Shown here piece after piece: positions 25,919-34,906 of a stretch of 64,000 nt of DNA. The position numbers and the translations under genes were made by a program. The notes under the pieces were generated by a model that worked only from the letters and a program-made list of their open reading frames with translations, ran no database searches and was not told where the DNA came from. The DNA is from CAWJMD01 sp963700925 (GTDB lineage Bacteria > Actinomycetota > Actinomycetes > Actinomycetales > CAWJMD01). The stretch's first letter is position 1; every line of letters starts with the position of its first letter. The DNA lies in assembly GCA_963700925.1 (NCBI GenBank), contig OY969553.1, forward strand, positions 2,666,001 to 2,730,000. Direction: 5' to 3'.

Positions 25919-27361
25919 GTGTTTCGAGATGAGCGCCCGAAGAACGGGCCAGATGGTGCGGTTGGTCCTCCGCCGGCAGCTGACGACCGGTGGTCTCGGA
26001 GTCTGTGGCTGGAGGGGGTAGTCCGGGATCTGACGCCGAGAGAGCAGCTTTCGGGTGACCAGACGTGTGATGTCGCCATTGTCGGTGGCGGATACGCCGG
26101 ACTGTGGACGGCGTACTACCTGAAGGCGGCTGACCCGTCGCTGCGGGTGAGCCTGGTCGAGGCGGAGATCGCCGGGTTCGGGGCCGCGGGCCGCAACGGC
26201 GGCTTCGTCTCGTCCGGGATCGCCGGCAGCGGCGCCCGGTACGCCCGGGCCAGCGGTTGGGACAGCGTCCGGCGGGCCGAGCGGGAGACCCAGCACGGGG
26301 TCGACGAGATCGGTCGGGTGGTGTCGTCCGAAGGCATCGACTGCGGGTACCGCAAGGGCGGCACGCTGAAGGTCGCCACCCTGCCTCCGCAGGTGGAGCG
26401 GCTGCGCGCCTTGGTCGAGGCAAAGCACCGGTTCGGGCTCGGGGCCGAGGACATCAGGCTGCTGAGCGCCCAGGAGTGTGCTGAGCTCCTGCCTGGCGCT
26501 GCTGGTGTGCTTGCTGGGTCCTTCAACCCGCACACCGCGCGGGTCGACCCGGCCCGGCTGGCTCGCGGGCTGGCCACCGCCTGCGAGCGGCTGGGCGTCA
26601 AGATCTACGAGCAGAGTCCGGCCGAGCACCTGGGCTCCAAGCTGGTCCAGTGCCGGGACGGTCGGCTGAGGGCCGATGTGGTGGTCCGCGCCACCGAGTC
26701 GTACACGATCCGGGAGCGAGGCGAGCGGCGCAGCTTCCTGCCCCTGTACTCGCTGATGATCGCCACCGAACCCCTGTCGCAGGCGACCTGGGACCAGCTG
26801 GGGTGGCGGGACGGGATGGGAGTCTCCGACTCCCGGCACCTGTACTTCTACGCCCAACGCACGGTGGACGGCCGGATCGCCCTGGGTGGGCGGGGGGCGC
26901 CGTACCGGCTGACCAGCCCGATCTCACCAGACAACGAGCAGGACGCGAAGGTCTACCGCCGGCTGGTCCAGACCCTGCGGGAGGCGTTCCCGGCCGCGGC
27001 GCAGGCCCGGATCACCCACCACTGGGGCGGTTCCCTGGCGGTACCGCGGGACTGGTGCATGAGAACGACGTTCGACCGTGCAACGGGGCTGGGATTCGTG
27101 GGCGCGTTTGGCGGTCACGGCGTCGTCGCCGCCAATATCGCCGGCCGCACCATGCGCGACCTGATCCTGAGCCGCAACACGGATCTGACCACCCTTCCGT
27201 GGGTGGGACACCACACCCGTCGCTGGGAGCCGGAGCCCCTACGGTTCATCGCCTCGCGGCTCATCGCCAAGAACCTTGACTCGGCTGACGCCTACGAAGA
27301 GCGTTCAGGACAGCCGGCGAAGCGCGCACGGCTGGTCGCACCGTTCCTGCCACCCAGCTAA
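25919..27361 (+). CDS. FAD-dependent amine/D-amino acid oxidase (DAO family) 1
   Basis: 480 residues. The FAD-binding dinucleotide fold is at residues about 38-65 (CDVAIVGGGYAGLWTAYYL). It is followed by AAGRNGGFVSSG, the family signature of gamma-glutamylputrescine/glycine oxidase-type DAO enzymes. A second FAD contact is near the C-terminus (GFVGAFGGHGVVAANIAGR). It would oxidise a C-N bond to an imine with H2O2 release. GTG 25919 has AAAGGAG upstream. It is the last gene of module copy 1 and lies 36 bases after the PLP enzyme, beyond the duplicated block. Copy 2 has an SDR gene in this position. Confidence 0.9.
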   Translation: MFRDERPKNGPDGAVGPPPAADDRWSRSLWLEGVVRDLTPREQLSGDQTCDVAIVGGGYAGLWTAYYLKAADPSLRVSLVEAEIAGFGAAGRNGGFVSSGIAGSGARYARASGWDSVRRAERETQHGVDEIGRVVSSEGIDCGYRKGGTLKVATLPPQVERLRALVEAKHRFGLGAEDIRLLSAQECAELLPGAAGVLAGSFNPHTARVDPARLARGLATACERLGVKIYEQSPAEHLGSKLVQCRDGRLRADVVVRATESYTIRERGERRSFLPLYSLMIATEPLSQATWDQLGWRDGMGVSDSRHLYFYAQRTVDGRIALGGRGAPYRLTSPISPDNEQDAKVYRRLVQTLREAFPAAAQARITHHWGGSLAVPRDWCMRTTFDRATGLGFVGAFGGHGVVAANIAGRTMRDLILSRNTDLTTLPWVGHHTRRWEPEPLRFIASRLIAKNLDSADAYEERSGQPAKRARLVAPFLPPS

Positions 27362-28312
27362 CTGATCCCCCGCCGCGCACGCCCCTTTTCTCGGACCGTG
27401 TTCGGTCGAGCTGTGACGTAACAACTCGCGAACGACGAAGTGTGCCCGGGGTAGTCGAGAATCGGCACAGGAGGCGCCAAGGCTGAGTGGGGGCTCGTCC
27501 TGCACACGTCCAGCGGCAGACAAGGCGGTGGGGCTAGTTGGCGCCGATGATCAAGGCTTCGCGCCGTAGCTCGTCACCGCTCTTGGGCTGGCTGCCGTTT
27601 CGGCCGGAAACTCCGGAGGCGCCTAGCGAGAGGACCAGGCCGCTGAACGCGCGGGCGGCGACAAGGAACTGAACTTGTACCGGCCGCAGACAGCACTTGC
27701 GCCCGGCCGGACCGGCCGGGGCACGGTCAGAGTCAGCATTCCGTCAGCAGGCCAGCCGTCACGCCGTCGTTCTCGTCATCGAACAGCCGCCGCCTGCGGT
27801 GAAAGCACCTGTGTTCGTGCGAGTTCAGGGCTTTGCGCAGCAGCTGTCCTCGAGCGCGCCGGAGCAGCTAGCCTCGTCGGTGAATGTCTCGGCGGCGTTG
27901 GCGGCGCCTGGTGCGCAGCAGCCCTCGGCTCCTCCTGCTGCGGCGGGGCGAGGCGCGGATCCGCATTGTCCGCGATCGACGCCAGTGGTTCATCGAGGTC
28001 GCGGCTGGTTCGCGGCGGCGCCTGGCCCGGCGCGTTGCCCTAACGACGACTCTCACCAGCCAAACGCACAACTCCCCGTCAGCTCGCTCGACCCAGCACA
28101 TGCCCAAGTCGGCATCGGCCGCCCTAACGGGGCGAGGCGGGTGGTGCACTGGCAGCACTCACTGGACAAACTCACACGCGGCGAGTCGACACGGCAGAAC
28201 CAGGCAGGGTGGCTAAGTGAGTGACAACGCACGCGTGCCTCACTGGATCGGACGGGACGCCTAGGGACCGTGTCGAGGTGCGCCGCCTCCCCCCGCAGCA
28301 TTCGGCGTACGG
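27362..28312. other. 951-bp region without a recognisable gene
   Basis: Between the oxidase and the right att copy. Only low-complexity arginine-rich frames occur. One short stretch (about 27950-28020, ARIRIVRDRRQWFIEVAAG) looks protein-like but has no partner domain and is probably scrap. No RNA gene was seen. Confidence 0.45.
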
Positions 28313-28356
28313 CTCGTGATGAATAGGTCAAGGGTTCGATTCCCTTAGGCGGCTCC
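28313..28356. repeat. attR-like second copy of the tRNA-Thr 3' end
   Basis: Repeats the last 44 bases of the tRNA locus with one mismatch. It cannot form a tRNA because the D arm and 5' acceptor strand are absent. It is followed within a few bases by the 3' end of a recombinase remnant, the usual order int-att. Confidence 0.88.
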
Positions 28357-28362
28357 ACCCGG

Positions 28363-28711
28363 TCAGTCTGTGTGGTGTTGTGCCGAGGCCTGGCGTTGCC
28401 GCAGGTCAGCGGCCTCATTGCCCTCGGCCTCATCCTGCGCGTCACCCATGCCGGGGCTCCGGACGGCACCGGTGTTTGTGCCTCTTCCCCGCCTACTGGC
28501 CACTTCTTGGCCATGTTCGGTCGTCAGGGTGCTGGCGGTGGGGCGATCCAACGCGTCGCTGACCTGGTCGAGCTCGGTGTCGTAGAGGTGGGCGTAAATG
28601 CGGGCTGTCGTGGTAACGGACTCGTGTCCCATCGCCTTCTGGATGTAGCGCAGGTCTGCACCAGCGGACCGGGCCAGGCTGCCGAACGTCCGCCTTAGGT
28701 CATACCTGGCT
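28363..28711 (-). pseudogene. Tyrosine recombinase C-terminal remnant beside the att copy
   Basis: The frame reads YDLRRTFGSLARSAGADLRY, then IQKAMGHESVTTTARIYAHL and YDTELDQV. These are the HxxR, GH and nucleophile-Tyr boxes of a phage-type integrase, but the usual HDLRHT is changed to YDLRRT and everything upstream is missing. The 3' end points at the att repeat as in pSAM2-like elements. The break coincides with the end of the flavoprotein gene at 28700. Confidence 0.85.
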
Positions 28712-29938
28712 GCCGCCTCCACCAGGACACGCTTCCAGCGGTGCGCCGACAAGCACTTGCTGCGCAACCAGCGGCAGTTGCGCCGCGGCGTTGACCGAGA
28801 TCGCGGCCACCGCCTTCTCACCCCGACCGAGCAGGACCACTGCCTCGCCGGATTCGAGGGACCCCCAGGCCACTCGGCTTCGGTCGGCCACCTGAGGAAA
28901 ACCCACCGAGCGGATCCGCGCGCCGTGGATCGTGGTCCCGAAGCCCGGCACTGCGGTCAGCGGAACGCCGGAGTCCGGACCCGCAAGCAGGTTGGCCGCG
29001 GCCAGGTCGGCGTGGTCAAGGGTGCTCGCCCAGTGCTCGACGCGGACTGGCTCGCCGTCGAGCAGCGGGTGGGGAGCGCGGACCACGTCACCGGCCCCGA
29101 CCACGACGTCGCTGCCGAGCGCGTGCAGCGTCGGGCCGCAGCCGAGGCCGCCGACGGTGCTGAGACCGCTGCCTGCCATCCACTCCACGTTGGGCGTCGT
29201 GCCGGTAGCCATCACGACGACGTCCGCGGGCAGGCGCCTGCCGTCCTCCAGGAGGACTCCGGTAACGGCGCCCGCCTGTGCCTCCAGCCGCCGCGCTCGG
29301 GTGCGTGGCAGGAAGTGAACCCCGGCCCGACGATGGAGCCCCAGCAAGTACTCCGCCACCGCCCGGCCCAGCGTGCGGCTGGTCGGCACGTCGGAGCTGT
29401 CGATCAGCGTGGTGTCGTGGCCGCCGGCCACCGCTGTGGCAGCCACCTCCGCGCCGATCAGGCCGCCGCCCACGACGACCACCCGACCAGGGGCTCCGGA
29501 CAGGGCGGCCCGCAGGTCGATGGCGTCATCGACGGTGCGGACGACGAACGCTCCTCGTACTCCTTGAACAGCGGAGTCATCCCGGGCACGTGCCCCTGAT
29601 GCCACCACCAAGCCGTCGAACGGGATCCTGTCTCCGCCCGCCAGGGTGATGAACCGCCTGTCCAGGTCGAGCCGGGTCACGCTCTCTCCGAGCCGCCAGA
29701 CCACCTCGGGAGCGTCGCCGCAGAGATCGAGCCCCTGCCGGTCGGTGTCGCCGGTCAAGAACGCCTTGGAGAGCGGGTAGCGGTCGTAGGGCCGGTGTTG
29801 CTCCGCACCGACCAGGGTGAGGGCGCCTTCGTACCCCAGGTCACGCAAGGCTTTCACGGCACGATGCCCAGCCAGGGAGCCGCCCACGACCACGATGGAA
29901 CGCATGGCGCGCCGGTCACGGATGTCACGGAGTGCCAC
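28700..29938 (-). CDS. Ferredoxin reductase-like FAD/NAD(P)-dependent flavoprotein
   Basis: Rhodocoxin/putidaredoxin-reductase type. FAD motif VVVGGSLAGHRAVKALR, NAD motif VVVVGGGLIGAEVAATAV, the ATG-type box MATGTTPNVEW and the second FAD contact VVGAGDVVRAPHP are in the right order. A reductase C-terminal domain follows (VRVEHWASTLDHADLAAANL). It would pass electrons from NAD(P)H to a ferredoxin for an oxygenase not seen here. The GTG at 29938 has GAGAGG upstream. ATG 29905 is the alternative. The last residues (GGGGSQV) and stop come from the recombinase remnant, so the natural C-terminus was lost. Confidence 0.85.
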   Translation of the reverse strand: MALRDIRDRRAMRSIVVVGGSLAGHRAVKALRDLGYEGALTLVGAEQHRPYDRYPLSKAFLTGDTDRQGLDLCGDAPEVVWRLGESVTRLDLDRRFITLAGGDRIPFDGLVVASGARARDDSAVQGVRGAFVVRTVDDAIDLRAALSGAPGRVVVVGGGLIGAEVAATAVAGGHDTTLIDSSDVPTSRTLGRAVAEYLLGLHRRAGVHFLPRTRARRLEAQAGAVTGVLLEDGRRLPADVVVMATGTTPNVEWMAGSGLSTVGGLGCGPTLHALGSDVVVGAGDVVRAPHPLLDGEPVRVEHWASTLDHADLAAANLLAGPDSGVPLTAVPGFGTTIHGARIRSVGFPQVADRSRVAWGSLESGEAVVLLGRGEKAVAAISVNAAAQLPLVAQQVLVGAPLEACPGGGGSQV

Positions 29939-30464
29939 GGGCTTGGGTTCCTCTCGAGGACGGCGTCGAGGTGTGGGCGTCCAAGAACATGTGAGGTATC
30001 GGTATCCATGCACGGACGGGGCGGGCCGCGACGCGCTCTGGCCAGCGGCCGCAAGTGACACCTGCAAGTACACTAGGACGTAGTAATGTCGAATGTCAAC
30101 AATCTGCAGGATGGTGCGGCCTCCGATCGGCGGAGGAAGTTGGATACGCCAACTGGGACATGTCAGAAGAGGGTTCCCGGCCCTTCGAGGTCAACGGGGA
30201 GGCTCTGCTCCACTCGTCGAACGCCGCCGCGGTAAACAAAGTGGTGGACACGCTGCGGTCTAGGTGGCGCTCGCAACCGCGGCCCCGCTGGAGCGCCGTC
30301 CGCACAGCGGAAGCAGTCGACGAGCTGACGCTGCCGGGCCATTGACCGACCCCGCCTGCGGTTGGGGAGTACCCCATCAGCCGTTCGGAGATACGTCGTT
30401 CCGGGACGGCAGGTGCTCGTGGAGATTCGCCTGCTGTGATCGGTCCCGACAACAGGATGGGCGG
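29939..30464. other. Intergenic region with promoter, no gene seen
   Basis: Apart from the promoter at 30070-30099, this stretch has no frame that I can assign to a family. Confidence 0.45.
30070..30099 (-). promoter_or_regulatory. Promoter of the flavoprotein gene with GTTGACA motif
   Basis: On the minus strand: TTGACA (30099-30094), an 18-base spacer, TAGTGT (30075-30070). The sequence around the -35, ATTGTTGACATTCGACAT, resembles the motif found upstream of the HAD and solute-binding genes. Confidence 0.5.
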
Positions 30465-31925
30465 TCACCACTCGACGGCGACGTACTTGCTCTCGGTGAA
30501 CTCGAGCATGCCTTCATGCCCGCCCTCGCGGCCGAGACCTGACTGTTTGGTGCCACCGAAGGGGGCTGCGGGGTCTGAGACGACCGGTCGGTTCAGGCCG
30601 ACCATGCCGCTGTCGAGGCGCTCGGCGACGCGGAGGCCGGTGCGCAGGTCGCGCGTGTACACGTACGAGACGAGGCCGTACTCGGTGTTGTTGGCCAGGG
30701 CGATGGCCTCGTCGATGTCGTCGTAGGCGACCACGGGGGCGACGGGTCCGAAGATTTCCTGCGAGAGGATGTGGGCGTCCTGGGGGACACCACCAAGGAC
30801 CGTCGGGGTGTAGTAGTACCCGACCCGGTCGGGGGCCGATGCGCCGACCACCGGGACGGCGCCGGCATCGAGCGCCGACTGGACCAGTTCGGCGACCTTG
30901 TCGCGGGTCTTGGCGTTCACCAGCGGCCCGATCTTGGTCGCCTCGTCGAGACCGGGGCCCACCGTGAGGGAGCGCATGGCCTCGGCGAACCTCTGCGTGA
31001 ACTCGTCGGCAACCGAGGCGTGCACGATGAACCGGTTGGCCGCAGTGCAGGCGGAGCCGCCGTTGCGGAGCTTCGCCACTAATGCGCCGGCGAGGGCCTC
31101 GTCAAGGTCGGCGTCGGGCAGGACGACGAAGGGCGCGTTGCCGCCGAGTTCCATGGCCGCACTGACGACGGTGCGGGAGGCGTGCTCGAGAAGGACGCGT
31201 CCGACCTCGGTCGATCCGGTGAACGACACCTTGCGCACCAGGGGGTGGTCGAGCAGGGCCGAGCTGAGGTCGTTGGATCGGGTCGAGGGAACGATGTTGA
31301 CGACGCCGTGCGGCACGCCGGCTTCGGCGAGGATGGCCACGATCGCGAGTGCGGTCAGCGGCGTCTCGGATGCCGGCTTGAGGATGACCGAGCACCCGGC
31401 CGCCAGTGCCGGCCCGATCTTGCGGGTCGCCATCGCAGCGGGGAAGTTCCACGGCGTGATGAGCAGGCAGACGCCGATCGGCTGGCGCAGGACCATGATC
31501 TTGTTCGTCCCGGCGGGCGCGTGCTCGATCACCCCGCCCAGCCGCACGGCCTCCTCGGCGTACCAACGGAAGAACTCCGCGGCGTACGCGACCTCCCCTC
31601 GTGCGTCCGGAAGTGCCTTCCCGTTCTCCAGCACGATGAGCCGAGCCAGGGCCTCTGCGCGCTCGGTCATCAGGTCGAACGCGCGGCGCAAGATCTCGCT
31701 GCGCGAGCGGGGGCTGATCTCGGCCCAGGCATCCTGCGCCTGGTGTGCCACCCCGACGGCCGTCACTGCCTCGGCCACGGTGCCGTTCGCGACCTCGGTG
31801 ATGACCTCCTCGGTGGCCGGATCCACGACCGGGATCACCCCGTCCCCGTCGAGCGGCTTGCCGCCCACGACCGGCCCCAGCGGGATCAGCCCGAGGACAC
31901 GCTGGATCTCGTCAAAACTGTTCAT
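30465..31925 (-). CDS. NAD(P)-dependent succinate-semialdehyde dehydrogenase-type ALDH
   Basis: 486 residues, aldehyde dehydrogenase superfamily, closest to GabD-like enzymes. Catalytic Cys in RNGGSACTAANRF, general-base Glu in AMELGGNAPFVVL, cofactor region TPWNFPAAM and SFTGSTEVGRVL. It oxidises a semialdehyde to the acid. Substrate could be succinic semialdehyde or a related omega-aldehyde. It is transcribed with the FAD amine oxidase upstream (43-base gap), an arrangement like the Puu/Gab amine catabolic order, in which oxidase and aldehyde dehydrogenase act in sequence. Confidence 0.9.
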   Translation of the reverse strand: MNSFDEIQRVLGLIPLGPVVGGKPLDGDGVIPVVDPATEEVITEVANGTVAEAVTAVGVAHQAQDAWAEISPRSRSEILRRAFDLMTERAEALARLIVLENGKALPDARGEVAYAAEFFRWYAEEAVRLGGVIEHAPAGTNKIMVLRQPIGVCLLITPWNFPAAMATRKIGPALAAGCSVILKPASETPLTALAIVAILAEAGVPHGVVNIVPSTRSNDLSSALLDHPLVRKVSFTGSTEVGRVLLEHASRTVVSAAMELGGNAPFVVLPDADLDEALAGALVAKLRNGGSACTAANRFIVHASVADEFTQRFAEAMRSLTVGPGLDEATKIGPLVNAKTRDKVAELVQSALDAGAVPVVGASAPDRVGYYYTPTVLGGVPQDAHILSQEIFGPVAPVVAYDDIDEAIALANNTEYGLVSYVYTRDLRTGLRVAERLDSGMVGLNRPVVSDPAAPFGGTKQSGLGREGGHEGMLEFTESKYVAVEW

Positions 31926-31968
31926 GGTCGTCCTTCGTGGTCGGGTATGTGTTTGTCGAGACAGGGAC

Positions 31969-33246
31969 TCAGCTCACGCGGTCCTTGACCTTGTAGTAGG
32001 CGCCGGCGAACGGCAGGAACCATGGCGGACCGAAGTGTCCAGGGATGCGACGGAACTCGAAGTCGCGCCAGATGTTCGCCTCGGGCACGCCGGACATGTA
32101 CTCGGCCATCTGCCGACCCATGTAGGTGGCCATCTGGACTCCGTGCCCGGCGTACCCCATGGAGTAGTAGACGCCCTCGTGTTGGCCGGCCTTGACCATT
32201 CGGTCGAGGCTCATGTCGACCAGACCGCCCCAGCAGTAGTCGATCCTGGCGCCGGACAGCTGGGGGAAAGTGCGCACCATGGCGTCACGGAGGAGCTTGC
32301 CACTCTTCACGTCAGACTGTGGATTGGACATCGCAAACCGTGCTCGTCCGCCGAAGAGCAGACGGTTGTCGGGGGTGATGCGGAAGTAGTTCAGCAGGTT
32401 CTTGGAGTCGGAGGCCACCCGTCGGGTGGGAAGCAGGTCGTCGCACACGCTCACGTCGAGCGGTTCGGTGGTGATGATGAAGCTGCCGACCGGTGCGATG
32501 CGGACCTGATGCCAGCGGAACGGTCGGCGCGTGTAGGCGCCTGTGGCCAGGAGGACCTGATTCGCCCGGATCCTGCCGCGAGGGGTCTCCAGTTGGTGAC
32601 CGGAGCCGACCTTGGTCAGCTTCTGCACCGGCGCCTTCTCGTGGATCGTCACGCCGGCCCGCTCGGCTGCCTCGCCGAGTCCCCGGATGTACTTGCCCAC
32701 GTGGAGCGCAGCGCTCCTCGACTCGACCATTCCGCCGTGGAAGACGTCGGTTCCGATCTCGCGCCGCAGCTCGCTCTTGGGGACCAGCTGCGTGTCCGAC
32801 CCCAGGCGGGTGTTCAACAGCTCAGCGGTCTTCTGGAATCCCTGGTAGTGCGCCGGCTTGGTAGCAAGGATCAGCTTGCCGGGGCGGGCGAAGTCGCAGT
32901 CGATGCCTTCCTCCGTGACGAGCTCCTCGATCAAGTCGACCGCTTGGCCGTAGGCGCGATACAACGGGACCGCCTTGTCGAAGCCCAGCTTGGCCACCGC
33001 GTCGCGGATGCCGATCGACATGCCAGTGGTGGCCATGCCGCCGTTGCGGCCGGAGGCACCGAACCCCACGGTGTGCTGCTCGAACAGGTGCACCTTCGCT
33101 CCGCCGCGTGCCAGATGCAGCGCGGCGGCGACGCCGGTCAGGCCGCCGCCCACGACGGCCACGTCGGTGCGGCCTTCCACGCTGGTGGTCGATCGCTCCG
33201 GGGAACGCGCCGGGGCGGTGTCGAGCCAGTAGGGCGTGAACTTCAT
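31969..33246 (-). CDS. FAD-dependent amine oxidase (PuuB-like DAO family) 2
   Basis: 425 residues. FAD fold TDVAVVGGGLTGVAAALHLARGG, the DAO signature FGASGRNGGMATTGMS, and C-terminal GYAGHGVQMATYMGRQMAEY contacting FAD. Closest in type to gamma-glutamylputrescine oxidase. It would convert an amine to imine/aldehyde plus H2O2. The ATG at 33246 gives the FAD motif at residue about 28. It is divergent from the HAD gene across 105 bases that carry overlapping promoters for both directions. The downstream aldehyde dehydrogenase would take its product. Confidence 0.9.
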   Translation of the reverse strand: MKFTPYWLDTAPARSPERSTTSVEGRTDVAVVGGGLTGVAAALHLARGGAKVHLFEQHTVGFGASGRNGGMATTGMSIGIRDAVAKLGFDKAVPLYRAYGQAVDLIEELVTEEGIDCDFARPGKLILATKPAHYQGFQKTAELLNTRLGSDTQLVPKSELRREIGTDVFHGGMVESRSAALHVGKYIRGLGEAAERAGVTIHEKAPVQKLTKVGSGHQLETPRGRIRANQVLLATGAYTRRPFRWHQVRIAPVGSFIITTEPLDVSVCDDLLPTRRVASDSKNLLNYFRITPDNRLLFGGRARFAMSNPQSDVKSGKLLRDAMVRTFPQLSGARIDYCWGGLVDMSLDRMVKAGQHEGVYYSMGYAGHGVQMATYMGRQMAEYMSGVPEANIWRDFEFRRIPGHFGPPWFLPFAGAYYKVKDRVS

Positions 33247-33276
33247 GCGTACTCCTCGGATGAGGGGCGAAGGGCG

Positions 33277-33319
33277 TTGACAGTTGACCACTGTACAAGT
33301 ATCGTCGACAATCGACAAG
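33277..33319 (+). promoter_or_regulatory. Promoter/operator of the HAD gene, overlapping a divergent promoter
   Basis: TTGACA (33277-33282), 17-base spacer, TATCGT (33300-33305), then CGACAATCGACAAG. On the other strand TTGTCG (33318-33313), 17 bases and TACAGT (33295-33290) can drive the amine oxidase. GTCGACAATCGACAAG is repeated at 34871-34886 before the HAD remnant B, as expected for a regulator site. Confidence 0.6.
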
Positions 33320-33351
33320 AGTGCCGATGTCCGGATGAGCAGGAGGACCAC

Positions 33352-34032
33352 ATGGGATTTGACTTCAAGCCGAGATTCGCCACGTTCGACATGAACGGGA
33401 CGCTGATCCGCTTCGCCATCAACGACGCGATCCGCGACGTCTTGGGTGAACGGCTGCCCGCCGAGATCGCCGACGACTTCCTGGCATTCTGCAAGGCGTA
33501 CCGGATCGACGAGTGCATGGGCGACTACAAGCCCTTTCACCAGATCGTCAGCGACTCCATGGAGCGCGCCTCACGCAGGGTGGGCCTGGAGTTTCGTGAG
33601 AGCGACGCACGGGCGGTCTACGAGATCGTCCCCACGTTCGGCCCGTACCCGGGTGTCACCGAGGCACTGAACCGCCTGGCTGAGGCAGTTCCGCTGGTCA
33701 TCATCACGAACAGCGACACCGCGCAGGCTGTGCGCCTCGCGGAGAACCTGCAGGCCCCGTTCGAGGTCGTGATCACCGCCGAGCAGATGGGCGTCTACAA
33801 GCCACGGCTGGCTGCGTTCGAGTACATGTTCGACAAGCTCGGCGTGGCGCCGGACGAGATCGTGCACGTCTCCGCCAGCCCGATGTACGACCATCGCTCT
33901 GCGACCATCATGGGGATCAGGAACAAGGTGTACGTGGACCGGGGTTTCGAGCACGACGAGCACTGGCTCGGCTACGAGCGGATCACCGACATCGCCGACC
34001 TGCCCGTCCTCTTCGGCCTGCCCCGTCCATGA
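33352..34032 (+). CDS. HAD-superfamily hydrolase, haloacid dehalogenase type II-like
   Basis: 226 residues. Motif I is FDMNGTLI with the nucleophile Asp, motif II is VIITNSD, motif III Lys is in VYKPRLAAFEYM, and motif IV-like VSASPMYDHR ends the core. The order and cap-domain position resemble L-2-haloacid dehalogenases and phosphatases of the same clan, so dephosphorylation or dehalogenation are both possible. ATG 33352 follows AGGAGG. Two broken paralogues (22374-22580 and 34907-35008) precede the module copies, so this gene family belongs to the module. Confidence 0.87.
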   Translation: MGFDFKPRFATFDMNGTLIRFAINDAIRDVLGERLPAEIADDFLAFCKAYRIDECMGDYKPFHQIVSDSMERASRRVGLEFRESDARAVYEIVPTFGPYPGVTEALNRLAEAVPLVIITNSDTAQAVRLAENLQAPFEVVITAEQMGVYKPRLAAFEYMFDKLGVAPDEIVHVSASPMYDHRSATIMGIRNKVYVDRGFEHDEHWLGYERITDIADLPVLFGLPRP

Positions 34033-34139
34033 CAGGAACCCGAGCCTGGGCCGGCGGTGCCTCACACGGCGGCGGATGAGCGCCGGCCAGCCGAGAGTGC
34101 TCTTTATGGGGTCGACAAGCGACCAGCGGAGGCGGCGAG

Positions 34140-34790
34140 ATGGACTCCAAGTTCGAGTGGTTGGAGCAGCGCACGACGACACCGGACGGCGTCTACCGCG
34201 TCCTGCGTGCCGCCATCCTCGACGGGACCGTGCCCCCCGGGGGACAGTTGCGCGAGGCACACATCGCCGCGGACCTGGGGATCAGCCGGTCGCCACTTCG
34301 CGAGGCGCTCACCCGGCTCGAGGAGGAGGGACTGGTCGTCAAGATCCCCTTCCGGGGAGCGTTCGTCGCGGAGGTCAGTGCCGAGGAAGTGGCCGAGATC
34401 GCCACGATCCGCCTGCTCGTCGAGCCGTACGCCGGCCAGCTGGCCGCCGAAGCGCTGCGCGGGCCCGAGCGTGCGACGCTGACGCGGACCATCGAGGACC
34501 TCAACCGGGCCACGAACGAGAACGACATCCCGGCCAGCATCGACGCGCACCTCCGCTTCCACAGGCTCTTCTACGACCTCTCGGGACACAGCATCCTGCA
34601 GAGCCTCTGGAACGGCTGGGAGTCCAAACTGCGCCTCTATCTCTCGGTCGACCATCGCACGTACAGCGACCTACACGAGCTCGCCGTCGAGCACGAGACG
34701 CTCGCTGCCGTCGCGCTGGAGGGTGACCCGGAACTGATCCGCGAGGAGCTGGCGCGCCACTTCCAGTCGGCGCTGCGAGCCGGAAGCTGA
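34140..34790 (+). CDS. GntR-family regulator with FCD domain
   Basis: 216 residues. N-terminal winged helix: VYRVLRAAILDGTVPPGGQL, ADLGISRSPLREALTRLEEEG. C-terminal FCD effector domain: AEIATIRLLVEPYAGQLAAE, IDAHLRFHRLFYDLSGH and VEHETLAAVALEGD, in which Asp and His residues usually bind a metal or carboxylate ligand. FadR/FCD proteins commonly repress catabolic genes and respond to the substrate or an intermediate. Position between the HAD gene and module copy 2 and the repeated GTCGACAAT motif make it the likely local regulator. Confidence 0.9.
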   Translation: MDSKFEWLEQRTTTPDGVYRVLRAAILDGTVPPGGQLREAHIAADLGISRSPLREALTRLEEEGLVVKIPFRGAFVAEVSAEEVAEIATIRLLVEPYAGQLAAEALRGPERATLTRTIEDLNRATNENDIPASIDAHLRFHRLFYDLSGHSILQSLWNGWESKLRLYLSVDHRTYSDLHELAVEHETLAAVALEGDPELIREELARHFQSALRAGS

Positions 34791-34843
34791 GACCCGGGCC
34801 CCGCGCTCTGGCGGCGGCGCCACAGGACTCGCTCAGGAGATTG

Positions 34844-34886
34844 TTGACAGTAGGGTAGTATCCCGTTACGGTCGACAATCGACAAG
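34844..34886 (+). promoter_or_regulatory. Promoter/operator in front of module copy 2
   Basis: TTGACA (34844-34849), 17-base spacer, TACGGT (34867-34872), then CGACAATCGACAAG. The element layout is the same as at 33277-33319. It should drive the HAD remnant and the solute-binding, RidA and PLP-enzyme genes behind it. Confidence 0.6.
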
Positions 34887-34906
34887 CCCTCGGATCAGGA
34901 GGACTT

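Larger units (their letters stand above)
8107..28356. mobile_element. Genomic island 1 inserted at tRNA-Thr
   Basis: The segment is bounded by the two tRNA 3'-end copies. It contains one nearly complete tyrosine recombinase (14964-16103), an IS481-like element, an IS3 remnant and metabolic cargo, namely the nitrile pathway and copy 1 of the SBP-RidA-PLP enzyme module. I see no conjugation, replication or phage structural genes, so it is probably immobile now or mobilised in trans. The integrase sits inside rather than at an end, which suggests the island was assembled in more than one step. Confidence 0.8.

Noticed and set aside
27697..28224. 175-residue plus-strand frame before the att copy
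   Set aside because: Low-complexity Pro/Ala/Arg composition, and a competing frame covers the same bases. No domain recognised.
28313..28356. A second tRNA gene
   Set aside because: Only the anticodon-loop to 3' end half is present; the 5' acceptor strand and D arm are missing, so it cannot fold into a tRNA.
30055..30345. Plus-strand frame of 96 residues upstream of the flavoprotein gene
   Set aside because: It overlaps the likely promoter, lacks a ribosome site and has no recognisable domain.
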